Assembly: GCA_020054815.1 (NCBI GenBank)
Contig: JAIHAN010000002.1
Span: 1 to 57,626, forward strand
Direction of reading: 5' to 3'
DNA: 57,626 nucleotides
Source of the DNA: Peptococcaceae bacterium
Lineage (GTDB): Bacteria > Bacillota > Peptococcia > DRI-13
Below, piece after piece: positions 17,372 through 27,035 of this stretch; positions within the stretch are counted from its first letter, which is position 1, and every line of letters begins with the position of its first letter. Both the position numbers and the translations under genes were made by a program. Below the pieces are notes generated by a model that was not told where the DNA came from, did not search any database, and was given only the letters and a program-made list of their open reading frames with translations.

Positions 17372-18293
17372 AGCCTACCTCGAGATGATAACCATTACAA
17401 AAACTTGCGGCAGCCATAGTCTGTTTGCCAAAGGGCTGTACTTTTGTGACTAAAATACTCCCTTCCCCCGTTTGCACAACAAGCCCCTGATCCTTCACAA
17501 TCTTAAGAACTGTACCGGGCTGGGCTTTTTGTTCCGTCTGGTGATAAACTTGGGCTCCCCTTATTTTCAGAATACTGCCTTTATACATGGTATATGCCCC
17601 CGGCCAGGGTTCCAGACCCCTAATCTGGTTAACAATAGTCTCGGCGCTTTTTTCCCAGTGGATTAATTCATGCTCCTTTGTTAAAAGAGGAGCATAGCTA
17701 AAGGCTAACCCTCTTTGGGAGACAGGTGAAATCTTCTTATCCCGCCAGAGTTCAATGGTTTTTACCAGAAGACCGGCGCCAACCTGGGCTAAAAGGTCAT
17801 GGAGCTCCCCTGTGGTCATGTCCGAAGGAATAGAAACCTCTTCCTTTAAGAGCATATCTCCTGTATCCAGACCGGTATCCATCAGCATAGTCGTAATACC
17901 GGTAACCTTTTCACCGTTCATAATCGCCCAATGAATGGGAGCAGGGCCACGATAAGCAGGCAAAAGTGAAGCATGAACATTAATACAGCCGTAAGGCGGC
18001 ATACTTAAAATATTTGGGGTTAAAATCTGGCCAAAAGCCACCACCACGATTAAATCCGGTGAAAGATCCTTCAGTATCTCCACAAACCCTTGTTCTCTGA
18101 TTTTTTGCGGTTGATAAATGTTTAATCCCAAGGCTAAAGCAGCCTCTTTTACCGGAGAATAACTTAGTTTTTGCCCCCTCCCTCTGGGACGATCCGGCTG
18201 GGTAATTACCGCAATAATCTCATGTCCCGCCTCATATAAGGCTTTAAGGGAAGGTACGGCAAACTCCGGTGTTCCCATGAAAACTATGCGCAT
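17352..18293 (-). CDS. fmt: methionyl-tRNA formyltransferase
   Basis: Formylates initiator Met-tRNA using 10-formyl-THF. 313 aa; GTPEFAVPSL start, the formyl-THF-binding hallmark HASLLPAYRGPAPI, and DTGLDTGDML. The C-terminal OB domain is complete. Downstream of def by 8 bp, giving the standard def-fmt pair for formyl group addition and removal. Confidence 0.97.
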   Translation of the reverse strand: MRIVFMGTPEFAVPSLKALYEAGHEIIAVITQPDRPRGRGQKLSYSPVKEAALALGLNIYQPQKIREQGFVEILKDLSPDLIVVVAFGQILTPNILSMPPYGCINVHASLLPAYRGPAPIHWAIMNGEKVTGITTMLMDTGLDTGDMLLKEEVSIPSDMTTGELHDLLAQVGAGLLVKTIELWRDKKISPVSQRGLAFSYAPLLTKEHELIHWEKSAETIVNQIRGLEPWPGAYTMYKGSILKIRGAQVYHQTEQKAQPGTVLKIVKDQGLVVQTGEGSILVTKVQPFGKQTMAAASFCNGYHLEVGYVFGTS

Positions 18294-18301
18294 TGTGCCT
18301 C

Positions 18302-18760
18302 CTACTCCACAGTTCGTAAATTCTGAGCTTTATCGATAAACAGTATCCCTTCCAAATGATCCATCTCATGCTGAAAGGCTCTGGCCAATAAGTCTTCGGC
18401 TTTTATTTCCACGGTTTTTCCCTGACGGTTGAGACCCTTTATTTTAATCTTTTTTGCCCTGGCTACCTCTCCCACTATACCAGGTACACTGAGACATCCT
18501 TCTGTATCGGTTTCCAGACCCTCGCTGAAGACAATTTGCGGGTTAATCAGCTCGAATAATTCTTCATCTCCGATATCCACAACGATGACACGTTTGGAAA
18601 CACCTATCTGGGGTGCAGCCAAACCCACACCGTTAGCGGCATACATGGTCTCTTTCATATTGTCTAATAATCTTAGGATGCTGTCATTGATCTCTTTCAC
18701 TTCTTTGGCTTTTTCCCTCAGGATGGGATCACCTTTTTTTACAATTTGATAGACGGCCAT
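18302..18760 (-). CDS. def: peptide deformylase
   Basis: Fe2+ metalloenzyme removing the N-formyl group from new proteins. 152 aa with the three motifs GVGLAAPQIG, EGCLSVPG and QHEMDHLEG; the Cys and two His metal ligands and the catalytic Glu are intact. Type 1 (short) length. It lies between priA and fmt. Confidence 0.97.
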   Translation of the reverse strand: MAVYQIVKKGDPILREKAKEVKEINDSILRLLDNMKETMYAANGVGLAAPQIGVSKRVIVVDIGDEELFELINPQIVFSEGLETDTEGCLSVPGIVGEVARAKKIKIKGLNRQGKTVEIKAEDLLARAFQHEMDHLEGILFIDKAQNLRTVE

Positions 18761-18771
18761 TCTTACACTCC

Positions 18772-21195
18772 TTACAGTATACTTTGCGGTTCAATATCGA
18801 TAATTATCCTGGGTTCCAGGGGTAACTCCCCGGCTTTATCCTTAATTAGCCTGGCAAGCTTTTGTAGAAAGGTGAGGTTTTCGCTTTTAAGCAGGAGATG
18901 ATAGCGGTAGCGCCCCCTAATGATAGCAATGGGAGCAGGCGTAGGCCCTAACAATTCGGTTTTATACCGGGAGCTATTTATCTCTATTTTAAGCATTTTC
19001 GCAAAAAATTCCACCCTTTCTACTACTTTTTTCTCAACAAAGCCACTTACTAAGACGCGTGTCAGGTAATGATAAGGGGGATATTGGAGAATTAAGCGAT
19101 TCTGCATTTCCTGTTGAAAGAACAGCCTGTAATCATTTTGCACAACCGTTGGAAAAAGGTAATGTTCCGGGTAATGGGTTTGCACCAGGACTTCTCCCTT
19201 TTTCTCGCCCCGCCCCGCCCTGCCCGCTACCTGGATCAGAAGCTGGAAAGTTCTCTCTGCCGCCTGGAAATCCGGCATATTGAGGAGTGTATCGGCATTG
19301 ATCACTCCCACCAGGGTCACAGCGGGAAAATCAAAACCTTTCGCTACCATCTGGGTGCCTATGAGAATCTGGGCTTTCCCCTCGGCAAACTCTTTGAGAA
19401 TGGCGGCATGACTCCCTTTGTTCTGGGTAGTATCCGTGTCCATCCGCACATAACGGGCCTGGGGGAAGAGTCTACTGCACTCCCGCTCTACCCTTTCCGT
19501 TCCTGTACCAAAAAAACGGATAAAGCCGCTCCCACAGGCAGGACAGCTTCGCGGCACTGTCCTCTTAAAGCCGCAGTAATGGCAGGTTAACACTTGTCCG
19601 GAAGCATGATAGGTTAAGCTAATGCTGCAGTGAGGACACATCAGGGGATGCCCGCACTCCCGGCATAAAACAAAAGTATGATATCCCCGCCTATTGATAA
19701 AAAGAATGGCCTGTTCCCCGGAAGCCAGGACCCTTTTCAGGGAACCAATCAGGGCGCTGCTGAAAAGGCCCGTATTTCCTTCCTTAATTTCTTTTTTCAT
19801 ATCAATAATTGTAATATCCGGTAAGAGATGTTGGCCCGCTCTTTGGGGAAGTTCCAGCAGCCGGTATTGTCCTTCGGTGGCTTTATAAAAGCCCTGCAGG
19901 GAAGGCGTGGCTGATCCAAAAACCAGTGTAGCCTGATAATACTTTGCCAACTCTAAGGCAACCTGCCTGGCATCATAGCGGGGGTCTGGTTCATTCTGTT
20001 TGTAGGTATTCTCATGTTCTTCATCTATGATAATCAAGCCCAAATCGGAAAAAGGTGCAAACACAGCAGATCGGGGACCTAAAATCACCCGGGCCTCTCC
20101 CCCGCGAATCCTCATCCATTCATCATATCTTTCCCCGGCCGATAAGGCACTATGTAGCACAGCTACTTCAGGGCCAAAGGCGTCTAGCAAGATTGAGGTT
20201 ATCTGCGGCGTCAGGGCTATTTCGGGGACAAGATATAAGGTTTGCTTGCCCAGACTCAGGGCCTCCTCCACTGCTTTGAGATAGACCTCTGTCTTCCCAC
20301 TGCCCGTAACCCCAAATAGATAAAAGGTTTGAGAATCCTGCTTTCTGATAGACTCACAGATGGCCTGGCAGGCGGCCTGCTGGTCACCGTTAAGCATGGG
20401 CGGTCTTTTCGTCTCCAGGACCACGCTTTTAGGATCCCGTCCAGCATCTACCTCAAATGTTTCAACCCATCCTTTTTCTTTTAAAGCTTTTAATACAGGG
20501 CTTACACTTTTACCGTCCTTTTGCAGTTCTGAAATAAGTTTCGGGCCTGCCTTTAGCATTTCTATAATTTCAGCCTGGCGCGGCGCCTTTCTCCTGATGG
20601 TCTCCCCATCCTTACACTGGCCTGTTAAACGGACAGCCCTTATCTTTTTGGCAAGAACCCTTGGAGCAAAGACTTTGTTTACCTGCAAACAGCCGGCTTT
20701 CTTAAGGCTTTCCAGGGCAGCTTTAGCCTCTATCCCGTACTTCTCCACGATCTGCCGGCGGGTAATTCCCCGAGCCTCATTATCCATTACTTCTTGAAAG
20801 ATAGCTTTCTCCATTTCGCTTAGAAACAAATGCGCCTCCGGTTTAGCCGGCCCGGGCAGCAAAACCTCCTTTTCTTTCTGCCGGACAGGGGGGGGTAAAA
20901 AAACTTGCACCGCTTTATTTAAGGAACATACATAATAATCTGAAAGCCAGGAAGCCAGCTTAAGCCCAGTAGAACTGAGGAGAGGTCGGTCACTCAATAC
21001 TTCTTTAAGGGGCTTTATCATCTTGAGCTGGGGTTTTTCTTCGTAAATCTTCAGGATAAGGCCCTGCAGCAAGTGCTGGCGGACAGGCACGGAAACCAAA
21101 GAACCTACTTGAGCTTCCACCTTTTCCGGGAGAAGATAGGTATATATTTGGTCATGGTTGCTTTCCGGTTGTAAGATTAAGACATCGCAGAACAT
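18772..21195 (-). CDS. priA: primosomal protein N' (replication restart helicase PriA)
   Basis: 3'-5' DNA helicase that reloads the replisome at stalled forks. 807 aa: N-terminal DNA-binding domain, Walker A GVTGSGKTEVYL, IIDEEHE box, and a zinc-binding insertion with paired cysteines (CRECGHPLMCPHC, CHYCGFK, CPACGSG), then helicase motifs V/VI (QVAGRAGRG). Ends 11 bp before def. A terminator after metK separates it from the upstream operon. Confidence 0.97.
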   Translation of the reverse strand: MFCDVLILQPESNHDQIYTYLLPEKVEAQVGSLVSVPVRQHLLQGLILKIYEEKPQLKMIKPLKEVLSDRPLLSSTGLKLASWLSDYYVCSLNKAVQVFLPPPVRQKEKEVLLPGPAKPEAHLFLSEMEKAIFQEVMDNEARGITRRQIVEKYGIEAKAALESLKKAGCLQVNKVFAPRVLAKKIRAVRLTGQCKDGETIRRKAPRQAEIIEMLKAGPKLISELQKDGKSVSPVLKALKEKGWVETFEVDAGRDPKSVVLETKRPPMLNGDQQAACQAICESIRKQDSQTFYLFGVTGSGKTEVYLKAVEEALSLGKQTLYLVPEIALTPQITSILLDAFGPEVAVLHSALSAGERYDEWMRIRGGEARVILGPRSAVFAPFSDLGLIIIDEEHENTYKQNEPDPRYDARQVALELAKYYQATLVFGSATPSLQGFYKATEGQYRLLELPQRAGQHLLPDITIIDMKKEIKEGNTGLFSSALIGSLKRVLASGEQAILFINRRGYHTFVLCRECGHPLMCPHCSISLTYHASGQVLTCHYCGFKRTVPRSCPACGSGFIRFFGTGTERVERECSRLFPQARYVRMDTDTTQNKGSHAAILKEFAEGKAQILIGTQMVAKGFDFPAVTLVGVINADTLLNMPDFQAAERTFQLLIQVAGRAGRGEKKGEVLVQTHYPEHYLFPTVVQNDYRLFFQQEMQNRLILQYPPYHYLTRVLVSGFVEKKVVERVEFFAKMLKIEINSSRYKTELLGPTPAPIAIIRGRYRYHLLLKSENLTFLQKLARLIKDKAGELPLEPRIIIDIEPQSIL

Positions 21196-21252
21196 ACCTT
21201 TTCTCCCTTTATTGAGATTAATTCTTAGTTAATTATAGCATAGTTGCCGTTT

Positions 21253-21283
21253 AAAAAAGCATGGCTTTTGCCATGCTTTTTTA
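21253..21283 (-). terminator. intrinsic terminator after metK
   Basis: Perfect 13-bp stem AAAAAAGCATGGC / GCCATGCTTTTTT with a TTTT loop; it begins at the metK stop codon itself. Confidence 0.9.
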
Positions 21284-22471
21284 AAGATTAAAGTATTTCT
21301 TTAATACTTCTACTTTGTCTAAACGTTCCCAGGGCAAATCCAGGTCAAGGCGGCCAAAGTGCCCGTAAGCGGCAGTCTGCTTATAAATGGGCCTGCGCAG
21401 GTCTAATTCCTTGATGATTCCGGCAGGACGCAGGTCAAAAATCTCTTTGATGGCGGCCACAATCTTTTCTTCATCCACTTTGCCTGTTCCCTGGGTATCC
21501 ACCATGATGCTGACAGGATGGGCTACACCGATGGCGTAAGCCAGCTGGATTTCGCATTTATCGGCAAGACCGGCGGCGACAATATTTTTAGCTACGTGCC
21601 GCGCGGCATAAGCAGCAGAACGGTCCACCTTGGTGGGGTCTTTCCCGGAGAAAGCTCCACCGCCGTGACGGGCCATACCGCCGTATGTATCCACAATAAT
21701 CTTTCTTCCCGTTAAGCCCGCATCACCCTGGGGTCCGCCAATGACAAATCTTCCTGTGGGGTTAATAAAGTAGCGGGTCTTCCGGTCAATGAGTTCACCG
21801 GGAACTATGGGAAGAATGACTTCCTCCATGATATCATCCCGAATTTCTTCAGTTTCCACATTAGGGCTGTGCTGGGTAGAAATAACGATGGTATCAACTC
21901 TGACAGGTTTTCCTTCTACATATTCTACCGTAACCTGAGACTTCCCATCAGGACGCAGGTAAGGTATAATTGCTTTCTTTCTCACCTCGGCCAGGCGGCG
22001 GGTCAATTTATGGGCCAGGGAAATGGTCAGGGGCATGTATTCCGGTGTTTCGTTGGTAGCATAACCAAACATCATACCCTGGTCGCCAGCACCGATGGCT
22101 TCGATCTGGGCATCGCTCATTTCCCCTGTTTTAGCTTCCAGGGCTTTATCCACTCCCATGGCAATGTCCGGAGATTGTTCATCAATAGAGGTTAGGACAG
22201 CACAAGTATCGCCATCAAACCCATATTTAGCTCTGGTATACCCGATATCCTTGATGGTCTGGCGTACCAGCTTGGGAATATCCACATAACACTTGGTGGT
22301 TATTTCCCCCATGACCAGGACAAGACCGGTAGTAACAGAAGTTTCACAGGCGACCCGGGCCATAGGGTCTTCGGCAATGATGGCATCAAGCACAGCATCT
22401 GATATCTGGTCGGCAATTTTATCGGGATGGCCTTCCGTAACAGATTCAGAGGTAAATAATTTTTTCACCAA
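21281..22471 (-). CDS. metK: S-adenosylmethionine synthetase
   Basis: Makes SAM from methionine and ATP. 396 aa with [28 protein letters not shown] and [19 protein letters not shown]. It is inserted between coaBC and priA, which Bacillus lacks at this place. Only 6 bp separate it from coaBC, so it has no room for a SAM riboswitch of its own and is read from the yicC-side transcript. Confidence 0.97.
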   Translation of the reverse strand: MVKKLFTSESVTEGHPDKIADQISDAVLDAIIAEDPMARVACETSVTTGLVLVMGEITTKCYVDIPKLVRQTIKDIGYTRAKYGFDGDTCAVLTSIDEQSPDIAMGVDKALEAKTGEMSDAQIEAIGAGDQGMMFGYATNETPEYMPLTISLAHKLTRRLAEVRKKAIIPYLRPDGKSQVTVEYVEGKPVRVDTIVISTQHSPNVETEEIRDDIMEEVILPIVPGELIDRKTRYFINPTGRFVIGGPQGDAGLTGRKIIVDTYGGMARHGGGAFSGKDPTKVDRSAAYAARHVAKNIVAAGLADKCEIQLAYAIGVAHPVSIMVDTQGTGKVDEEKIVAAIKEIFDLRPAGIIKELDLRRPIYKQTAAYGHFGRLDLDLPWERLDKVEVLKKYFNL

Positions 22472-22477
22472 ATTAAC

Positions 22478-23683
22478 TCACTCCTCAGTTTTGTTTAAAT
22501 GTTTTGCAGCTACCAGAAGAATCTCACGGGCTGCCTCTTCTTTATCCATTTGCGGGAAACTCTTTATTTGCCCATTAGGGAAGACCAGGGAAATAATATT
22601 GGTGTCCACACCAAACCCTGCGCCGGGTTGGGTCAGGTCGTTGGCCACTATAAAGTCCAGGTTTTTCCGTTTGGCTTTCTCTGCCGCATAGGCTAAAACA
22701 TTATTAGTTTCCGCGGCAAATCCGATTAAAATACGACTTCCCTTATTTTGACCCAACTCAGCCAGGATATCAGGATTCCGTTCCAGTTCCAGCACCATTT
22801 CGCCGGGCTGCTTTTTAATTTTGTGTTCTGCTGAATTTTTCGGCCGGTAATCGGCTACGGCCGCCGCCTTGATGACGATATCCTGATTTTCATAAGTTTT
22901 TAGCACAATATCATGCATCTCCCGGGCCGATTCAATATTAATCCGTTTTACCCCCGGAAAAGGCCGGAGGCTGGTGGGACCGCTGATTAAGGTTACTTCA
23001 GCTCCCAAAAGATAAGCCTGTTTGGCCAGGGCATAGCCCATCTTGCCTGAACTCCGGTTGGTAATATAACGTACGGGATCGAGGTTTTCCCGGGTAGGCC
23101 CCGCCGTGATTAATACTTTCTTCCCTTTTAAAGGCTTGTCCCGAACCAGGAGTTCCTCGGCCTTAGCCAGGATGTCCTCCAATTCAGCCAGGCGTCCCTG
23201 TCCCTGATAGCCGCAGGCTAAATCACCAAACCCCGGCTCGACAAAATGATAGTTTAATTCCTTTAATTTTTTAATATTTTCCTGGGTAATAGGATTTAAA
23301 TACATATTCACATTCATGGCCGGGGCAATTAACACGGGAGCCCTGGTGGCCATGACAGTTGTACTCAAAAAGTCATCGGCTATGCCGTGGCTGATCTTCC
23401 CGATCGTATTGGCGGAAGCGGGAACAATCATAAACAAATCTGCCCTGTCAGCGAGGGAGATATGCTCCACATTCCACTGACGGGGCTCTGCAAACATATC
23501 AGTATACACTGGATTACGGGAAAGGGTTTGTAAAGTGAGGGGCGTGATAAATTCCCGGGCCGACCTGGTCATAATACAGTAGACCTGGGCCCCTTTTTTA
23601 CAGAGACGGCTTACCAAATCCGCCGCTTTATAAGCTGCTATCCCTCCCGTAATACCCACAATAATTACTTTATCTTGAAACAC
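22478..23683 (-). CDS. coaBC: phosphopantothenoylcysteine decarboxylase / phosphopantothenate-cysteine ligase
   Basis: Bifunctional CoA biosynthesis enzyme. 401 aa: N-terminal FMN-dependent CoaC domain with the PASANT motif and PAMNVNMY, C-terminal CoaB domain from about 185 with AGPTRENLDPVRYITN and SGKMG. The catalytic cysteine region (FGDLACGYQGQGR) is present. It lies 12 bp after rpoZ. Confidence 0.96.
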   Translation of the reverse strand: MFQDKVIIVGITGGIAAYKAADLVSRLCKKGAQVYCIMTRSAREFITPLTLQTLSRNPVYTDMFAEPRQWNVEHISLADRADLFMIVPASANTIGKISHGIADDFLSTTVMATRAPVLIAPAMNVNMYLNPITQENIKKLKELNYHFVEPGFGDLACGYQGQGRLAELEDILAKAEELLVRDKPLKGKKVLITAGPTRENLDPVRYITNRSSGKMGYALAKQAYLLGAEVTLISGPTSLRPFPGVKRINIESAREMHDIVLKTYENQDIVIKAAAVADYRPKNSAEHKIKKQPGEMVLELERNPDILAELGQNKGSRILIGFAAETNNVLAYAAEKAKRKNLDFIVANDLTQPGAGFGVDTNIISLVFPNGQIKSFPQMDKEEAAREILLVAAKHLNKTEE

Positions 23684-23695
23684 AACAAAACCTCC

Positions 23696-23911
23696 CTACT
23701 TAATACCACCCTTGGGAGATTCCACATTTATTTTACCGGCAGCAATTTCCTCCAGAGCAATAGAGACCGGCTTGTTTGCTTCATTAGGTGTAACATTGAT
23801 TAGTGCTTCAGCACCGTCTGTTAATAACCTGGCCCTTTTGGCGGCAGCCACCACAAGAGCATACTTGGATTCCATTTTCCCCATTAATATATCCAGCGAG
23901 GGTTGGCGCAT
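23696..23911 (-). CDS. rpoZ: RNA polymerase omega subunit
   Basis: 71-aa omega subunit that stabilises beta prime. Family core visible as SKYALVVAAAKRARLL followed by NKPVSIALEEIAAGKI. ATG 23911 lies 3 bp past gmk, the usual gmk-rpoZ pairing. Confidence 0.95.
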   Translation of the reverse strand: MRQPSLDILMGKMESKYALVVAAAKRARLLTDGAEALINVTPNEANKPVSIALEEIAAGKINVESPKGGIK

Positions 23912-23914
23912 GGT

Positions 23915-24523
23915 CTACACCTCCATATTAATTAGTTTACACATTCTTGATGAGCGGCATCTTTCCGCTACGATAATAGCGCGGACCTTTTCTACTGCGC
24001 TGGGTACTTCATCATTTACCACAATATAATCGTAGTCCTGCAGGTGAGACATTTCCTCAGAGACTTGACTCATACGTTTTTCTATTTCTGAAGGATCCTC
24101 TGTACCACGGCAGGTTATGCGTCTAATCAGTTCTTGCAGGGAGGGCGGCACCACGAAGATAAAGATTCCCTCAGGCATCTTTTGCTTAACCTGAAGAGCC
24201 CCCTGGATATCAATCTCCAAAATACAGTCTTTGCCCGCCTGAAGAATTTCCTCCACATACTGGCGGGGTGTGCCGTAATAGTTACCATAGACTTGGGCCC
24301 ATTCCAAAAAGGCATCTTGAGCAATAAGCTTTTTGAATTCTTCTTCTGTAGTAAAAAAATAATGTCTGCCTTCCACCTCACCTGGCCGGGGTTTCCGGGT
24401 AGTGGTAGAAACGGAATATACAATATCATTATAGTGATTAAAAAGCTCACGGCAAATGGTGCCTTTGCCGACTCCTGAGGGACCAGAGATGACAATCAAT
24501 AAACCTTTTTTAGGGTCATGCAT
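23915..24523 (-). CDS. gmk: guanylate kinase
   Basis: Phosphorylates GMP/dGMP. 202 aa with P-loop SGPSGVGKGT, the GMP-binding TTRKPRPGEVEG region, and EIDIQGALQVK. It lies between remA and rpoZ. Normal in length and motifs. Confidence 0.97.
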   Translation of the reverse strand: MHDPKKGLLIVISGPSGVGKGTICRELFNHYNDIVYSVSTTTRKPRPGEVEGRHYFFTTEEEFKKLIAQDAFLEWAQVYGNYYGTPRQYVEEILQAGKDCILEIDIQGALQVKQKMPEGIFIFVVPPSLQELIRRITCRGTEDPSEIEKRMSQVSEEMSHLQDYDYIVVNDEVPSAVEKVRAIIVAERCRSSRMCKLINMEV

Positions 24524-24534
24524 AATTTTTCCCC

Positions 24535-24807
24535 TTATAATGAAGCTTCCTCACCATGAGTTGTATCTTTAGCATTTAGCCGGTGAGCTACCGTTTCCGG
24601 CTGCACAGCCGAGAGTACCACGTGGTCACTGTCAGTAATGACAACAGCTCTGGTCCGGCGCCCGTATGTGGCATCGATGAGCATACCCCTGTCTCTTGCT
24701 TCTTGAATTATTCTTTTGATGGGAGCCGATTCGGGGCTAACGATAGCAACTATCCGGTTAGCCGAAACAATATTACCAAACCCAATATTAATCAACTTAA
24801 TATCCAT
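24535..24807 (-). CDS. remA: extracellular matrix regulator RemA (DUF370)
   Basis: 90-aa DNA-binding protein; in Bacillus RemA activates biofilm matrix and osmoprotection genes. The ATG at 24807 has GGAGGGTATC upstream and gives [12 protein letters not shown], the family start; the track start inside yicC is wrong. The core [23 protein letters not shown] and TYGRRTRAV is well kept. Position yicC-remA-gmk as in Bacillus. Confidence 0.94.
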   Translation of the reverse strand: MDIKLINIGFGNIVSANRIVAIVSPESAPIKRIIQEARDRGMLIDATYGRRTRAVVITDSDHVVLSAVQPETVAHRLNAKDTTHGEEASL

Positions 24808-24823
24808 GATGATACCCTCCCGC

Positions 24824-25702
24824 TTACTCAATATTTTGTACCTGTTCACGCATCTTCTCCAGTTCACTTTTAACTTCCACCACATACTGGGTTATCTCCA
24901 GGTCATTGGCCTTGGAGCCGATGGTATTGATTTCCCTGTTTAATTCCTGGAGCAGGAAATCCAGCTTTCGACCAACGGGGTTGTTTTCCTGTAAAATGCC
25001 GGCAAATTGGGAAAGATGGCTTTCCATTCTTACCAGTTCTTCGTTAATACTGCTTCTATCGGCAAAAAGGGCTACTTCCATGGTTAGACGGTTCTCATCT
25101 ATCTTAACATCATCCAGCAGTTCTTTTAACCGGCTCTGCAGTTTTTCCCGGTACAGGGTCACAACCTTGGGACTTTTTTCGCACAATTTTACATGGAGGG
25201 CCTTGATATCTTTTAAGCGCTCGAGCAGGTCAAGATGAAGTTTTTCCCCTTCCTTTTCCCGCATGCTCATTAAAGCATCGGCAGCTTGACTCAAGGCAGG
25301 CAACATATCCTGCCAGATAATTTCCAAATCCTCTTCTTCCTCTTCAACTTTTAAGACGTTAGGAAGTTGGGCCAGTTGAATAACACCCACATCCAGGAAG
25401 GTTTCAGTAATTCCTGCCAATTCCTTCAATGCTTTATAATACGCTAAGGCCAATTCTTTGTCAACCTGAACATCCCGGGGTTTGGTAACAGCCTCATCAA
25501 CTTTCATAAATACTTCAATACGTCCCCGTGAAATCCGGCTCAAAATGTACCGTCGAACGGCGTCCTCTAACAAATTATACTGTCGCGGCATTTTTACCAG
25601 CACTTCATTATACCTATGATTCACTGATTTAATTTCCACAACCACATGCTTTAATTTTCCCGCATGTTCACCGCGACCGAAGCCTGTCATACTCTTAATC
25701 AA
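24824..25702 (-). CDS. yicC: YicC family endoribonuclease
   Basis: 292-aa protein beginning [11 protein letters not shown] (TTG start at 25702 behind GAGGGTG). The N-terminal YicC domain and C-terminal DUF1732 end ([21 protein letters not shown]) are complete. Family members are RNases that help clear small RNAs; role here inferred. First gene of the remA-gmk-rpoZ-coaBC-metK transcript. Confidence 0.93.
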   Translation of the reverse strand: MIKSMTGFGRGEHAGKLKHVVVEIKSVNHRYNEVLVKMPRQYNLLEDAVRRYILSRISRGRIEVFMKVDEAVTKPRDVQVDKELALAYYKALKELAGITETFLDVGVIQLAQLPNVLKVEEEEEDLEIIWQDMLPALSQAADALMSMREKEGEKLHLDLLERLKDIKALHVKLCEKSPKVVTLYREKLQSRLKELLDDVKIDENRLTMEVALFADRSSINEELVRMESHLSQFAGILQENNPVGRKLDFLLQELNREINTIGSKANDLEITQYVVEVKSELEKMREQVQNIE

Positions 25703-25801
25703 TCAGTTCACCCTCGCTTTATATCCTTACTATTATTAACCATTTTGGTATAAAAGTTTCTATTCTACTTTTTAAAGTATTATTCCTCCCTCATCACTCA
25801 G

Positions 25802-25829
25802 AAAAAAAACTGCTGCAAAATTTGCAGCA
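25802..25829 (-). terminator. intrinsic terminator after OadG-like gene 1
   Basis: TGCTGCAAA / TTTGCAGCA 9-bp stem with eight Us on the minus-strand transcript. Confidence 0.85.
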
Positions 25830-25861
25830 ATACAATGTCAATATTATTTACTTAAGGACTA

Positions 25862-25889
25862 GCAACTAGCAACTAACAACTACCAACTA
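25862..25889. repeat. 7-bp tandem repeat NCAACTA
   Basis: Four units (GCAACTA twice, ACAACTA, CCAACTA). On the minus strand this is TAGTTGN, and the first TAG is the actual stop codon of the OadG-like gene, so the repeat abuts the coding region without a gap. Confidence 0.8.
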
Positions 25890-26255
25890 ATAAAATGACA
25901 GGCGCTCATTCATCAACTGCTGGCGTCCGGCGGCAAACCAGGGACTGGAATAAAGGGCGGGTGCACGTTTAATATTGGTGATCCGGTAAGTACTTCCCGA
26001 TGCCAACCCATAGGCAAAAATTGCAGCAGAAATTACAGCAGCAATCTCCGTATCATCTTCCTCAATTTTAGCCGCTGCCACCTGAGCAGGAGCTGCCTTC
26101 ATCCCAGCTTCAGGCTTCTTAATTTGCTTTGACGAAAACAGCGCTTTAACTGCATATTCCAGGAAACTAATCATAAGACTTAAACCATAGAGGGCAACAA
26201 AAACCACACCCATTCCTATTAAAGCCACCGTCAAACCAAAAATTAATGTTTGCAC
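25887..26255 (-). CDS. OadG-like small membrane protein 1 (sodium-pump decarboxylase gamma subunit family)
   Basis: 122 aa, GTG start at 26255 behind a G-rich SD. One N-terminal membrane helix (LIFGLTVALIGMGVVFVALYGLSLMI), a charged linker, then a segment AAVISAAIFAY and a basic end YRITNIKRAP...W..AGRQQLMNERLSFY. The first half is typical of the OadG subunit that anchors Na+-pumping oxaloacetate/methylmalonyl-CoA decarboxylases. No alpha or beta subunit gene lies nearby. It shares the C-terminal AGRQQxMxERLSxY motif with the 26572-26952 protein. It is preceded by a candidate riboswitch leader. Confidence 0.8.
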   Translation of the reverse strand: MQTLIFGLTVALIGMGVVFVALYGLSLMISFLEYAVKALFSSKQIKKPEAGMKAAPAQVAAAKIEEDDTEIAAVISAAIFAYGLASGSTYRITNIKRAPALYSSPWFAAGRQQLMNERLSFY

Positions 26256-26330
26256 TTTTTCCCCCCCTTTCTTATTCAGATGACTTTTTTAAATCCCTTT
26301 ATCTCTCTTTAGGGAAAAACAGTCATACAA

Positions 26331-26495
26331 AGAAAAAACCGCCCCGAACACAGTACAAGCACTTATCAAAGTACTTCCACCATGCTGCATAGGCGGGTTT
26401 GCCTTCATGAGGAAAGACCACGTCTACCTCGCAAGGGAAGGCTATTTACATTGACTTAGTCAGCTAACCTGACTGGCTAAGGAGCAACTCATAGC
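26331..26495 (-). promoter_or_regulatory. candidate riboswitch leader of OadG-like gene 1
   Basis: The minus-strand RNA shares with the 5611-5842 leader the block CCCTTGCGAGGTAGACG and the block CATGG..GAAGTACTT..AAGTGCTTGTA. The hairpin in the second block is GTACTT/AAGTGC here and GTGCTTAT/ATAAGTGC there, so one pair changes from G-U to A-U while pairing is kept. The 3' end can pair AACCCGCC with GGGGCGGTT (one bulge; plus-strand 26338-26345 and 26392-26400), followed by TTTTTT, which would be a terminator. The 316-bp gap 26256-26571 holds nothing else but its promoter. Confidence 0.6.
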
Positions 26496-26525
26496 AATAT
26501 ATTTTATTCTTCATTTGATTGTTAA
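26496..26525 (-). promoter_or_regulatory. possible promoter of the OadG-like gene 1 leader
   Basis: Minus strand TTAACA, 18-bp spacer, TATATT, ending a few bases before the structured leader. Confidence 0.4.
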
Positions 26526-26571
26526 TTCCTGTCAGGCCACTTCAAGAATAAATCATCTTCTTTCGACATTT

Positions 26572-26952
26572 TTACCCGTAGTAACTAAGTCTTTCCTGCA
26601 TGATTTGCTGGCGCCCGGCAGTTTGCCAAGCATTATTGAGACGAGCAGGTAACCTTTTAATGGTTGTGATACGATATTGTTTTTCATCGAGAGCAGCATA
26701 TTGTGCAATAGCAGCGGCTATAACCGCAATAATTTCCAAGTCATATTCCTCATTTGTCGCAGCAACTTCGACTATTTCTTCTTTTGTTAGTCTTTTCTCC
26801 ACTGTCATTTCAGTTTTAACCGGCTTTTCTGGCTTCTTGGTCAAAGAGTTAACCGATTTTGAAAGTAAAACGATGCAGACATTGATAAATAGCAAGACAC
26901 TGAAAACTACCCCGATTCCAATGAGAGCTACGCCTAAGCCAAATCCGAACAT
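26572..26952 (-). CDS. OadG-like small membrane protein 2
   Basis: 126 aa: N-terminal membrane helix (GLGVALIGIGVVFSVLLFINVCIVLL), Lys/Glu-rich linker, helix EIIAVIAAAIAQYAAL, and the same C-terminal signature as protein 1 (YRITTIKRLP, AGRQQIMQERLSYYG). A paralogue pair, therefore. OadG family assignment rests on the first helix and linker; the conserved C-terminus suggests a defined partner. No decarboxylase alpha/beta genes are in this window. GAGGGA lies close to the ATG. Confidence 0.78.
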   Translation of the reverse strand: MFGFGLGVALIGIGVVFSVLLFINVCIVLLSKSVNSLTKKPEKPVKTEMTVEKRLTKEEIVEVAATNEEYDLEIIAVIAAAIAQYAALDEKQYRITTIKRLPARLNNAWQTAGRQQIMQERLSYYG

Positions 26953-27035
26953 TCCCTCATCACTCCAACTTACAACTTATTTTTATTATATAATATGTAT
27001 TCTCCCTAAAGTTGGATTTTACCTTCTTTTTTAGT

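Noticed and set aside
19114-19590. 158-aa plus-strand ORF inside priA
   Set aside because: Antisense to a conserved part of PriA; no ribosome site or known domain.
22472-22477. SAM riboswitch before metK
   Set aside because: Only 6 bp separate metK from coaBC; no leader exists.
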